From an uncultured Psychrobacter sp. (GTDB lineage: Bacteria > Pseudomonadota > Gammaproteobacteria > Pseudomonadales > Moraxellaceae), in the NCBI GenBank assembly GCA_947495055.1, contig CANLXO010000008.1:1-64000 (forward strand): a stretch of 64,000 bases of DNA. The letters run 5' to 3'. How positions within the stretch are numbered: the first letter of the stretch is position 1; the number at the start of each line of letters is the position of its first letter. Made by a program: the position numbers and the translations under genes. The notes under the pieces were generated by a model that saw only the letters and a list, made by a program, of their open reading frames with translations, did no database searches and had not been told where the DNA came from. Shown here piece by piece: positions 1 to 8,358 of this stretch.

Positions 1-448
1 TTTCTTGACCATGATAAACTCCGATTAATATGCTTAGTTTACCAAGTTTACTTGTACGGTTTCTTCAGCATAGCTCACTTAATTAAACCGCTAAGTGTAA
101 AGTAACTGGGTTTGAAGCAAATAAACATCATAAGGATATGAGACCTCAAGCAATGATTGAACAAACTTTAAATCTAGTCACCACCAAAGACCATCAGCAA
201 GTTGCCGTTTGGCGAATAATAGATGATGAAGTCTTTGATAAGAATCTGGGAGACCTTCCTAAATTTTGTGTAAGTATTTAATCTAAACGTCAGTTACACA
301 GAATCTGGGATGGTCTCTTCAAGTCCTCACTAGCGCACCGATCATAGATAGAATATCTATGGTAAGTACATCATGAAGTACACTGTGGCTATCTCAGCAA
401 GTTGAAACCTTAATACCATTAGCTCACAGCCAAAGATTCAAGTCCTCA
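1..448. other. Non-coding or unresolved left edge, 448 bp
   Basis: I see no convincing gene here. A 47-codon open frame (138-281, plus strand) has a purine-rich AAGGA only one base before its ATG, so it is not called. The stretch holds a hairpin at 343-361 (8-bp perfect stem, 3-base loop) and two copies of a 16-bp direct repeat (see 318-452). It also holds an 11-bp direct repeat, AGAATCTGGGA, at 241-251 and 300-310. It could be the decayed remnant of a gene or of a small mobile element. Confidence 0.5.
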
Positions 449-452
449 CTAG
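318..452. repeat. 16-bp direct repeat pair flanking a hairpin
   Basis: TTCAAGTCCTCACTAG occurs at 318-333 and again at 437-452, identical over 16 bp. The second copy overlaps the stop codon of truC (minus strand, stop at 449-451). The 103 bp between them contain the hairpin at 343-361. The origin is unknown: a duplication, or the footprint of a lost element. Confidence 0.7.
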
Positions 453-1261
453 GGACTGGAACATTCAGAACTCTCTACCCATGAAAACGCCTCTAAAATA
501 CGCATCCATTGCTCATCCAACCCTGCTTTTAGCAATAACGGCTCACCAGTAATCGGATGACTGAGTGCTAAAGTCTGGGAATGTAGCAGCATACGCGTGC
601 AATCATATTGACTCCGAAAAAATCGATTATGCCGTCCATCGCCGTGGCTAGTATCACCTACGATATGATGAAAGATATGCCTCATATGTCGACGCAGCTG
701 ATGCTTACGCCCCGTCTCAGGGGTTAAGCGCACGAGACTATAGCGCGTCGTATCATGCTTTTTTGATACCGCAAAGGGCAACTCAATTTGTGCCAAACTA
801 TGCCAATGGGTCACCGCCTCTTGCGCGGGCTTGTCCAAGTCCGCAAACTTATCGGCAATAGCGTCAGGCTTAAAGCTTAACGCATAATCAACGACTCCTT
901 GCTCGGGCATAAACCCGCGTACTACCGCTAAATAGTGCTTGGTAACCTTGTGTTCAGTAAAAGCCTCGCCAAGGCTGCGTGCAACGCTTGGGCTCTTGGC
1001 AAAGAGCAACACACCTGATGTCGGTTTATCTAACCTATGCACTGGAAACACGTGACACCCTACCGCGTCACGAGTGAGTTGCATGGCAAAGCGCGTCTCA
1101 CCTTTATCCAGCCAACTGCGATGCACGAGTAGACCTGCTTCTTTATTAATCGCTACCAAAAATTCATCTTCATAGATGATTTCTATTGGGTCGGTATTGT
1201 CGGTTTCGATATTCATGCTTTCAGTGCTTTCAGTGCTTATAATCTTAGCAGGGGTTGCCAT
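449..1261 (-). CDS. truC: tRNA pseudouridine(65) synthase TruC
   Basis: Pseudouridine synthase of the RluA/TruC group; TruC makes pseudouridine 65 in some tRNAs. The body follows E. coli TruC closely: an HRSWLD segment at about residue 47, the HRLD catalytic motif with Asp78, an ADKFADLDKPAQ-like stretch, and TGRKHQLRRH near the middle of the C-terminal half. Length is 270 aa against about 260 in E. coli. The first 15 residues are a Ser/Thr/Glu run encoded by a short repeated triplet block, so Met16 could be the real start. The thioesterase gene lies 10 bp upstream on the same strand, so the two are probably cotranscribed. A 16-bp direct repeat overlaps the stop codon. Confidence 0.9.
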   Translation of the reverse strand: MATPAKIISTESTESMNIETDNTDPIEIIYEDEFLVAINKEAGLLVHRSWLDKGETRFAMQLTRDAVGCHVFPVHRLDKPTSGVLLFAKSPSVARSLGEAFTEHKVTKHYLAVVRGFMPEQGVVDYALSFKPDAIADKFADLDKPAQEAVTHWHSLAQIELPFAVSKKHDTTRYSLVRLTPETGRKHQLRRHMRHIFHHIVGDTSHGDGRHNRFFRSQYDCTRMLLHSQTLALSHPITGEPLLLKAGLDEQWMRILEAFSWVESSECSSP

Positions 1262-1271
1262 AATAGTTTGC

Positions 1272-1811
1272 CTACTTCATATCAAATACTAAACAAGTAG
1301 TCGTGGCATGAGCATAGAGTTTGCCATCAGGCCCTATGATGCGACCTTCAGCAGTCGCTGTCTGTCGACCAACATGAATAGTATTGGCTTCAGCACGTAC
1401 TAACGGGATATCTTTGGTCAAGGCACGAATCATATTTACCTTAATCTCAAGTGTGGTATAGCCTTTGCCAGCAGGTAGGGTTGAGTGAATAGCGCAGGCC
1501 ACAGCCGAGTCAAGAATAGTACAGAACCAACCGCCATGCACACTGCCTAATGGATTGTAATGCTGCTCAGCGGGTCGACCTTGAAAGATGGCATGACCAT
1601 CCTTTACCTGAATAGGAATAAAATCAAGCGTTGCACCTATGGGCGCTGAGGGCAGGTCTCCTGCAAACATAGCATCAAAAACCGCTTGACCGCTTATGCT
1701 TGACATCTCTTTAGGCGATGCCACTCCTGCAGAACCTAACGTAGCTCGCACCTGTAACTCGTCAGCTTCCCAACTGGCAGTCATGTCGGTGTCTATTTTT
1801 GTATTACTCAT
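1272..1811 (-). CDS. PaaI-family hotdog-fold thioesterase
   Basis: Hotdog-fold acyl-CoA thioesterase of the PaaI/YdiI kind, 179 aa. The signature is the GSVHGGWFCTILDSAVACA segment in the middle, in which the HGG loop and the following Asp form the usual active site, followed by a TTLEIKVNMIRAL strand. The substrate cannot be told from sequence. About 40 residues precede the hotdog core. The start is supported by AAGGATAATGTC before the ATG; a second in-frame ATG lies 10 codons in. It is the first gene of a likely two-gene unit with truC. Confidence 0.8.
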   Translation of the reverse strand: MSNTKIDTDMTASWEADELQVRATLGSAGVASPKEMSSISGQAVFDAMFAGDLPSAPIGATLDFIPIQVKDGHAIFQGRPAEQHYNPLGSVHGGWFCTILDSAVACAIHSTLPAGKGYTTLEIKVNMIRALTKDIPLVRAEANTIHVGRQTATAEGRIIGPDGKLYAHATTTCLVFDMK

Positions 1812-2259
1812 GACATTATCCTTTTTATAATATTTATATCTAATTTGAGGGTTATGATAGCTCTAAAAGCTGGCGCATATACTATTTACCTAAACTATTT
1901 TGTAGGAATTAGAGACGGTTGCTTATAGTAGCGATTGTCTTATATTTGATACTAAATAAAATAGATACGTCGGATTATAGCGCAAGATTGAAATGAATTT
2001 TTCTTGCGTGCTGTGCTACGCCGACAGATGCTGCAAAAAAACCATTTCAACCTCGCTGTATTGCTTTTATATTAAACTGACGATAGTAAGTCGATCTATT
2101 AGCAAATAAATAATACTCTATTTATAAGTTTAGCTCGTTTGTCCAACATAAGTGGTTTTAAGAAAATCTGTTTTAAGTAGACGGTAACTTTCTTTACAGG
2201 GCCGCTCGTAGGGTTCTGATAGGGTATACCTTATCTTAGTATATAGAGAAGCATAAATA
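1812..2259. other. 448-bp intergenic region between divergent genes
   Basis: This region separates the thioesterase (minus) from the TspO-like gene (plus), so it should carry both promoters. It is AT-rich. The only distinct structure I see is the palindromic element at 1988-2050. No RNA gene or supported small ORF was found. Confidence 0.5.
1988..2050. repeat. Dispersed palindromic element, copy 1
   Basis: A 63-bp imperfect palindrome. Its ends are TTGAAATG and CATTTCAA, followed inward by T-rich and A-rich arms. The core, TGCTGTGCTACGCCGACAGA plus TGCTGCAAAAAA, is the reverse complement, with a few changes, of the core at 36254-36279 in the second copy (36231-36306). Two diverged copies in intergenic DNA suggest a REP- or MITE-like family. 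No open frame or transposase is present. Confidence 0.65.
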
Positions 2260-3108
2260 ATGAATAAGTCAGACTCTAAACGCGTGACTGTGTGGACGGT
2301 TATTAATTTACTCGTTTTCTTTGCTACTTTAGCCGTGAATTATTTAGGGGCGTCTGGATTTTTTAATGGTATGGGACAGGCTGCAGTCTCAAGTAAATAT
2401 CAAACGCTACTGACCCCGAATGGTTTTGCTTTCTCGATTTGGGGCGTTATTTATACGCTTGTTTTTGCGACTCTCGTCACCCTTTTTATAAAAAGAAAAG
2501 ATCCTGCCGTCGCTAAACTTATCGGACGCATATCTGGGCTATTCGTGCTCAGTAGCTTATTTAACATGGCATGGATTGTGGCTTTTTCTTATGAAAGAGT
2601 AGGGCTGTCAACCCTGTTTATAGTGGGTATATTAGTGTCGCTCATGGCTATCGTACATAGACTTTATAACGCACGAGATAACGCACGAGATAACGCACGA
2701 GATAACGCACGAGGAAAAGTTACCTTTACTTTAGCAGGGATAGCTTTTAGCCTTTACGCCTCGTGGGTGTTTGTCGCGACGATTTTGAATACGGCTATTG
2801 TAGCGGTTAAGCAAGACTGGCAGGGCTTTGGAATCTCACCTTCAGTTTGGACCATTATCGTCTTACTGGTCATAGTGGCTATGGTTGTAGGCTATGTGCG
2901 GCGCTATCGAAATGCCGTCTTTCCCATTGCCGTCGCTTGGGCATACTTTGGTATCTATAGCGCCTACAATAATGGGCTAGTGGCTCCCTCATTAGCAGTG
3001 GTCATTCAAATGGTTTTAGTACTTGGTATCGCTGTATTGATAGCGTTGGCATTCTATACTTTTTATAAAAACCGCTATGCTATTTTTCCGCCTACTAGAG
3101 TGCGATAA
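2260..3108 (+). CDS. TspO/MBR-like tryptophan-rich membrane protein
   Basis: Integral membrane protein of 282 aa with about seven hydrophobic segments. The stretch TPNGFAFSIWGVIYTLVF (about residues 52-69) and the later aromatic segments resemble the proteins often annotated as tryptophan-rich sensory protein (TspO/MBR clan). Such proteins bind tetrapyrroles or other small ligands in characterised cases; the ligand here is unknown. Residues about 136-150, in the loop between two membrane segments, are a perfect tandem repeat of Asn-Ala-Arg-Asp encoded by four 12-bp units. It is a single gene facing glmS across a bidirectional terminator. Family call moderate, function unknown. Confidence 0.6.
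   Translation: MNKSDSKRVTVWTVINLLVFFATLAVNYLGASGFFNGMGQAAVSSKYQTLLTPNGFAFSIWGVIYTLVFATLVTLFIKRKDPAVAKLIGRISGLFVLSSLFNMAWIVAFSYERVGLSTLFIVGILVSLMAIVHRLYNARDNARDNARDNARGKVTFTLAGIAFSLYASWVFVATILNTAIVAVKQDWQGFGISPSVWTIIVLLVIVAMVVGYVRRYRNAVFPIAVAWAYFGIYSAYNNGLVAPSLAVVIQMVLVLGIAVLIALAFYTFYKNRYAIFPPTRVR
2666..2713 (+). repeat. In-frame 12-bp minisatellite, four perfect copies
   Basis: Four identical copies of ATAACGCACGAG lie head to tail inside the TspO-like gene. Because the unit is 12 bp, gain or loss of a copy adds or removes four residues (NARD) without a frameshift. Confidence 0.9.
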
Positions 3109-3134
3109 TTTTTAGTATTTTTATAATGTCTAAT

Positions 3135-3176
3135 AAAAAATCCCCACTACTATCAAGACAGTAATGGGGATTTTTT
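3135..3176. terminator. Bidirectional terminator between TspO-like gene and glmS
   Basis: Stem AAAAAATCCCCA paired with TGGGGATTTTTT around an 18-base loop. A- and T-runs on the two sides let it work for both converging genes. Confidence 0.85.
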
Positions 3177-3199
3177 ACGCTCATTTTTACGCTTTAAAC

Positions 3200-5053
3200 C
3201 TATTCAACCGTAACGCTTTTTGCAAGATTTCTAGGCTGATCGACGTCCGTACCGCGCATGACGGCTACGTGATACGAGAGTAATTGTACCGGCACGCTAT
3301 AGACGATCGGCGCAAGATCCTCGCAGACATCAGGCACATAGACCACATGCAAGCGATCCTCTGCGACCATTTTGCTCGACTCACCTGCGAATACAAACAG
3401 CTCACCGTGACGGGCGTGCACTTCTTGCATATTGGCTTTGAGCTTATCGAACATACTGTCCTTTGGTGCCAGTACGACGATAGGCATGTCTTTATCAACT
3501 AAGGCTAATGGCCCGTGCTTAAGCTCACCTGCCGCGTAGCCTTCGGCATGAATGTATGAGATCTCTTTGAGCTTAAGCGCGCCTTCTAAAGCGATTGGGA
3601 ACTGTAAGCCGCGACCTAAGAACAGACAGCTTTTCTTATCTTCAAAGCTTTCACTCATCGCTTGGATAGGCCCATCTAGCTTGAGGCTAGCATGCAGCTG
3701 GCCTTGTAGTTTGTGCAGATCTTCTAATAAAGACGTCAACTGCTCATCTTCCATACGCTGCTGCACCGCGCCGACTTTTAGTAGGAGTAGCATAAGTGCG
3801 GCTAGCTGAGTAGTGAAAGCTTTGGTAGAGGCCACTCCGATCTCAGGGCCGGCCAGGGTTGGTAAAAAGATATCGGTTTCGCGTACCAATGAAGAGGTCG
3901 GTACGTTACATAAAGCTAAGCTGACTAAACCTGCTGGTTCATGCTTTTGGATCTCACGCAGCGCCGATAAAGTATCAGCAGTTTCGCCAGATTGTGAAAT
4001 ACAAATCACTAGCGAGTCATCAACGACTACTGGATTGCGGTAGCGAAACTCACTGGCAATCTCGACCGAGCAAGGTAAGCGCGTTAAGTTTTCGAACCAG
4101 TATTTGGCAACCATACCAGCATGATAACTGGTACCACAAGCCAAAATTTGGACGTGGCGCACACCAGATAACTGAGTCTCATGACGCTGCAAGAAGTCAT
4201 CACGTAGCTTGTACGATTTAGAGCTTTTATCGTTATCGACCGCCATCTCGATAGTGCGCGCGACCGCATCTGGCTGCTCGTAGATCTCTTTGAGCATATA
4301 GTGCTTAAATTCGCCCTTGTCAGCGTTGTGCTGTTTGGCATCAATCTCATTAATCTTGCGATTAACCTCTTTACCGTCAGCATAAACCTGAATATCGTCG
4401 CGAGTAATTTTAGCGATATCGCCTTCTTCTAAATACATAAAACGGTTAGTCACAGGCAGTAGCGCCAACTGATCGGAGGCGATAAAGTTCTCGCCGATAC
4501 CGACACCGATGACGAGCGGCGAGCCTAGACGCACAGCGATTAGCTCATCTGGACTATCCACATGGACGATACCAAGAGCAAAAGCGCCATGCAGTAGCGG
4601 CGTGACTTTACGCACGGCTTGCATCAAGTCAGAGGTTTGTTTATAAGCGTCATGGATTAAATGGGCAACGACTTCGGTATCGGTTTGCGAAGTAAACTCA
4701 TAACCTTTATCAAGCAAATCTTCTTTAAGCTTAGCATAGTTCTCAACGATACCGTTATGAACAACAGCAATTTTACCTGAGACGTGCGGATGCGCATTAC
4801 GCTGTGCCGGTTCGCCATGGGTTGCCCAGCGCGTATGCGCAATACCGATATGACCATAAAAGTTCTGCGGATCATTGGCGACCGCATCTACCAAAGCCTG
4901 CACTTTACCCACTTGACGCTCGCGATGCAGCTCATTATTACGGATAACGGTTAGGCCAGCAGAATCATAGCCCCGGTATTCCAAACGTTTTAAGCCTTCG
5001 ATCAAGATATTAGAGATATTGCGCTCAGCGACGGCGCCTACGATTCCGCACAT
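3200..5053 (-). CDS. glmS: Glutamine--fructose-6-phosphate aminotransferase
   Basis: Makes glucosamine-6-phosphate from fructose-6-phosphate and glutamine, the entry step to UDP-GlcNAc for peptidoglycan and lipopolysaccharide. The sequence begins MCGIVGA, so Cys2 becomes the N-terminal nucleophile of the class-II glutaminase domain (about 1-230). Two SIS sugar-isomerase domains follow (about 290-430 and 460-600), with CGTSYHAG, SQSGETADT and the C-terminal LAKSVTVE that closes the family. Length 617 aa against 609 in E. coli. glmU lies 114 bp upstream on the same strand. I see no glmS ribozyme-like leader. Confidence 0.97.
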   Translation of the reverse strand: MCGIVGAVAERNISNILIEGLKRLEYRGYDSAGLTVIRNNELHRERQVGKVQALVDAVANDPQNFYGHIGIAHTRWATHGEPAQRNAHPHVSGKIAVVHNGIVENYAKLKEDLLDKGYEFTSQTDTEVVAHLIHDAYKQTSDLMQAVRKVTPLLHGAFALGIVHVDSPDELIAVRLGSPLVIGVGIGENFIASDQLALLPVTNRFMYLEEGDIAKITRDDIQVYADGKEVNRKINEIDAKQHNADKGEFKHYMLKEIYEQPDAVARTIEMAVDNDKSSKSYKLRDDFLQRHETQLSGVRHVQILACGTSYHAGMVAKYWFENLTRLPCSVEIASEFRYRNPVVVDDSLVICISQSGETADTLSALREIQKHEPAGLVSLALCNVPTSSLVRETDIFLPTLAGPEIGVASTKAFTTQLAALMLLLLKVGAVQQRMEDEQLTSLLEDLHKLQGQLHASLKLDGPIQAMSESFEDKKSCLFLGRGLQFPIALEGALKLKEISYIHAEGYAAGELKHGPLALVDKDMPIVVLAPKDSMFDKLKANMQEVHARHGELFVFAGESSKMVAEDRLHVVYVPDVCEDLAPIVYSVPVQLLSYHVAVMRGTDVDQPRNLAKSVTVE

Positions 5054-5167
5054 AGCTATTCCTTAAATTATGTATGATTATCTAGGATAAAAATAAGAGG
5101 GTTAATGATAAATAGGATTAAAACAACACTGCAAAGATTGCAGTATTGCTTAGAGGTTCACGTTTAA

Positions 5168-6562
5168 CTATTTTGATTTTTTGGTAGGGCGCTCAAAGTC
5201 AGGTTTTTGTACTTGACGGGCGCGGCCCAAAGCTAGCGCTTTATTTTCAACATTCTCAGTAATTACTGAGCCTGCCGCGACCACTGCGCTTTCACCAATA
5301 GTAACTGGCGCTACTAAACTAGAGTTTGAGCCAATAAAGGCTTTGTCTTTAATAATGGTTTGCGATTTGTTCGCGCCGTCATAGTTACAGGTGATGGTGC
5401 CTGCGCCAATATTGGCATTCGTGCCGATAGTGGCATCGCCAATGTAGCTTAGATGATTGACCTTGCTGCCTTGACCGATGACTGACTTTTTGATTTCAAC
5501 AAAATTACCAACTTTGCTATTATCAGCCAACACGGTATCAGGACGCAGATGCGCAAAAGGCCCAACATCGACGCCAGCGCCAATCTGGGCATGATCAATA
5601 ACGCAGTATGGTTTGAGATGACAAGCATCGCCAATACTGGCGTTTTTGATCACGCAGCCGGCTTCTATATAGACGTTATCGCCTAACACGCAATCGCCTT
5701 CAAATACCACGCCGACATCGACGAATACATCCTGTCCTGCGCTGAGGCTACCACGAATATCAACGCGCGCAGGGTCAGCGAACTGCACGCCTGCTTCTTG
5801 CAAATCAGCGATGAGCTTGCCTTGCCAAGAGCGCTCAAGACTGGCGAGCTGCTGACGATTATTCACGCCTTCGATCTCAAAGGCATGCTCGGGCTCAATA
5901 GCTGTAATAGTAATGCCATCAGCGACCGCCATTTTGACGATATCAGTAAGGTAGTACTCACCTTGGGCGTTGTCATTTGACAGCTTGGGCAAATATTTAT
6001 GTAGCAGGGCATTATCAACACAATAGATACCGCTATTGATCTCAGTTATCTTTTGCTCAGCATCATTTGCGTCTTTTTGCTCGACGATAGCTTCTATGTT
6101 GCCTTCACTGTCACGTTTGATACGGCCCAAACCAAAAGGATTGTCTACGGTAAGGGTCAGCATCGAGATACCGTCAGTGTTAGCCGCTTGCAAGTTAGCT
6201 AAAGTGGCTGCACTTACAAGAGGAACGTCACCATAGAGAATAAGACTTTGACCCTCTTGTGGTAATTCATCAAGAGCGACCTTGACCGCATGTCCTGTGC
6301 CTAACTGCTCGGTTTGTGCAACCCACGTCAGTGACAGATGTGCATACTGACTATCCATTGCCGACTGGACTTGATCACCGCCAAACCCATAGACCACCAC
6401 AGTATTATCTACCGTCAAATGATGACAAGTCTCAAGGACGTGACCCAGTAGCGGTTTGCTCGCCAAAGTCTGTAGTACCTTAGGTTTTGCTGACTGCATA
6501 CGCGTGCCTTTGCCAGCTGCTAGGATAATCACAGATAAAGATGTTTTGATAGACGCTGACAT
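5168..6562 (-). CDS. glmU: Bifunctional UDP-GlcNAc pyrophosphorylase / GlcN-1-P acetyltransferase
   Basis: Catalyses the last two steps to UDP-GlcNAc. The N-terminal uridyltransferase domain carries LAAGKGTRM and then PKVLQ, and the NSGIYC and GEYYLTD segments. The C-terminal half is a left-handed beta-helix of hexapeptide repeats with GAGTITCNYDG, the acetyltransferase site. The open frame extends to a GTG at 6571, but GGAG sits 8 bases before the ATG at 6562, so that start is preferred (464 aa). It lies upstream of glmS on the same strand, as in many gammaproteobacteria. Confidence 0.96.
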   Translation of the reverse strand: MSASIKTSLSVIILAAGKGTRMQSAKPKVLQTLASKPLLGHVLETCHHLTVDNTVVVYGFGGDQVQSAMDSQYAHLSLTWVAQTEQLGTGHAVKVALDELPQEGQSLILYGDVPLVSAATLANLQAANTDGISMLTLTVDNPFGLGRIKRDSEGNIEAIVEQKDANDAEQKITEINSGIYCVDNALLHKYLPKLSNDNAQGEYYLTDIVKMAVADGITITAIEPEHAFEIEGVNNRQQLASLERSWQGKLIADLQEAGVQFADPARVDIRGSLSAGQDVFVDVGVVFEGDCVLGDNVYIEAGCVIKNASIGDACHLKPYCVIDHAQIGAGVDVGPFAHLRPDTVLADNSKVGNFVEIKKSVIGQGSKVNHLSYIGDATIGTNANIGAGTITCNYDGANKSQTIIKDKAFIGSNSSLVAPVTIGESAVVAAGSVITENVENKALALGRARQVQKPDFERPTKKSK

Positions 6563-6706
6563 TTCACGCACTCCACAAATGTAACAAAATATAATTTTGA
6601 ATTATAACGTAAAAAAGCCCAAAAGTCATATCCAGATGGCAAGGTTTATGACTGATAGGCTTGATACTATTAAGAAAAATACAATGCTAGATATAAAAGT
6701 AGATAG

Positions 6707-7294
6707 TTAGAGCATTAAGCCCATCATAGCGATAAGCCAAACAAAAGCAGCCATTATGCCTGCGATAATGTCATCGAGCATAATGCCTAAGCCACCTGCG
6801 ACCTTTTTATCCGCCCAGCCAATAGGCGGCGGTTTAATGATGTCAAAAAACCGAAAAAATACAAAGGCGATAATAAGGGAGAAAATAGAAGTGGCCTCAA
6901 AAATGTCTTGCCAAAAGCTAGTAGTGGTCACGCCCAAATAAGAAAAGGGCAAAAGTGTAATCCACATGCCTGCCCACTCATCCCAGACGATGTGCGGGTC
7001 ATCATGGACTTGCATAAGTATCGATGTGCGCCCGCATATCCAAATACCGATGATACTCGATAAGATAGTAATGATAAGAAAGGGAATAAAACCCAAACTC
7101 ATCAAAGGAATGGCGACGATAAGGCCACCAACGGTGCCCCAAGTACCTGGTGCGCGGCGCGGCAAACCACTACCCAGACCGATACCAAGCCAATAGACGA
7201 TGCGATCAAGTAGGCTTGCTGTAGCGGGCAGGCGCGGGCAGTCATTAGCTTTACTGATATCAGGCTTATGGTTGTCGGACGTATCGTTGGTCAT
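6707..7294 (-). CDS. pgpA: Phosphatidylglycerophosphatase A
   Basis: Inner-membrane phosphatase that converts phosphatidylglycerol phosphate to phosphatidylglycerol. At 195 aa it is slightly longer than usual, with about 30 extra polar residues at the N-terminus. Family marks are GSGLPRRAPGTWGT (about 37-50), the acidic VWDEWAGMW segment, RFFDIIKPPPIGWADKK, and GLGIMLDDIIAG near the end. The thiL stop codon is 3 bp before its start. The ribH-nusB-thiL-pgpA order is a widely conserved gammaproteobacterial arrangement. Confidence 0.95.
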   Translation of the reverse strand: MTNDTSDNHKPDISKANDCPRLPATASLLDRIVYWLGIGLGSGLPRRAPGTWGTVGGLIVAIPLMSLGFIPFLIITILSSIIGIWICGRTSILMQVHDDPHIVWDEWAGMWITLLPFSYLGVTTTSFWQDIFEATSIFSLIIAFVFFRFFDIIKPPPIGWADKKVAGGLGIMLDDIIAGIMAAFVWLIAMMGLML

Positions 7295-7297
7295 GGG

Positions 7298-8356
7298 CTA
7301 ACCTATAAAATGTTGGTAACCGCTCAAGTTGGGCAAGCTGGTAAAAGGCGCGGGGCTTGCTGCGGTCACAGGCTGACCTTTATAAAACAGCTTGGGATAA
7401 GGCTTACTAGCGCTGCTATTAACGCTTGTATCTGGATCTATTAGTGCCAAAGCCGTCACCTCACCAATGCATGTGATCTGAGTATTGGTTTTATTATCAA
7501 AGGTGGCTGCAATATCAGCAGGCAAAGTAAAAGCCAGCTCATAATCATCACCACCTGTCAGCTGATATTGCAAGCGCTCTGCGAGATCTATACTAGATAG
7601 TGCTGAACTAGTAGGTAAGTCGTCAAGGTTAAGCTGAATCATAACACCGCTTTGCTGACAGATATGTCCAAGGTCTTGATACAGGCCGTCTGAGATATCG
7701 ATCATTGAGGTCGCACCAATCTGCGCGAGTGCTGCGCCCAAAGCGATACGCGGGGTTGGCATATGCAAACGATGTGCAAGCTTCGCTCCGATAGCCGTAT
7801 CAGCATGGTGTAGCGCATAGGAGGCATCGCCAATACTGCCAGATACATAAACCTTGTCGCCGACCTGCGCCCCTGAGCGATAAATGGCAGGCGTGTTAGT
7901 ATTTAAGTAGCCTTGCGCACTGATACTCAGTACCAAAGTCTCGCTACGCGTGGTATCACCGCCGATCAAAGTCACTCCAAATGACGTGCACGCGTGAAAT
8001 AGACCTTTGGCAAAGCCGGTCAGCCAAGTCTCATTTGCTAAGCGTTCTGGTAATGCCAGCGCCAGCAAGATACTGTGCGGAGTTGCGCCCATAGCCGCAA
8101 TATCTGAGATATTAACGGCGACAGCTTTATAGCCAATAGCAAAGGCTAGCTGATTAATCTCATCCCAGTCCGCGCTAAAGTGTCTGCCCTGAACTAAAGT
8201 ATCAATACAGCTGACCAAGCGCGAGTCCGCTGGCAGTTTGATTACTGCAGCATCATCGCCGATACTTTTTTCGATACCGTTTGCGACGCCAGCCTCTATT
8301 TGCTCAGCGTCCTGCAATCCTAAAAATATCTGCTCAATCAGCTCAAACTCGTTCAT
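7298..8356 (-). CDS. thiL: Thiamine-monophosphate kinase
   Basis: Phosphorylates thiamine monophosphate to thiamine diphosphate with ATP. The AIR-synthase fold is marked by IGDDAAV at about residue 32, GGDTTR at about 135, MIDISDGL at about 220 and TGGDDYEL at about 268. Length 352 aa against about 325 in E. coli; the extra residues are in a variable C-terminal stretch. It is separated from nusB upstream by 2 bp and from pgpA downstream by 3 bp, which implies translational coupling in one operon. Confidence 0.95.
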   Translation of the reverse strand: MNEFELIEQIFLGLQDAEQIEAGVANGIEKSIGDDAAVIKLPADSRLVSCIDTLVQGRHFSADWDEINQLAFAIGYKAVAVNISDIAAMGATPHSILLALALPERLANETWLTGFAKGLFHACTSFGVTLIGGDTTRSETLVLSISAQGYLNTNTPAIYRSGAQVGDKVYVSGSIGDASYALHHADTAIGAKLAHRLHMPTPRIALGAALAQIGATSMIDISDGLYQDLGHICQQSGVMIQLNLDDLPTSSALSSIDLAERLQYQLTGGDDYELAFTLPADIAATFDNKTNTQITCIGEVTALALIDPDTSVNSSASKPYPKLFYKGQPVTAASPAPFTSLPNLSGYQHFIG

Positions 8357-8358
8357 GG

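Noticed and set aside
138..281. 47-codon open frame at the left edge
   Set aside because: The AAGGA is only one base from the ATG, the protein matches nothing I recognise, and the flanking sequence is repeat-rich; it is too weak to call as a gene.
3265..3498. Long open frames antisense to or out of frame with glmS, glmU, acnA, gltX and others
   Set aside because: They overlap clear conserved genes, have odd amino-acid composition and no ribosome sites, so they are shadows of the real genes.
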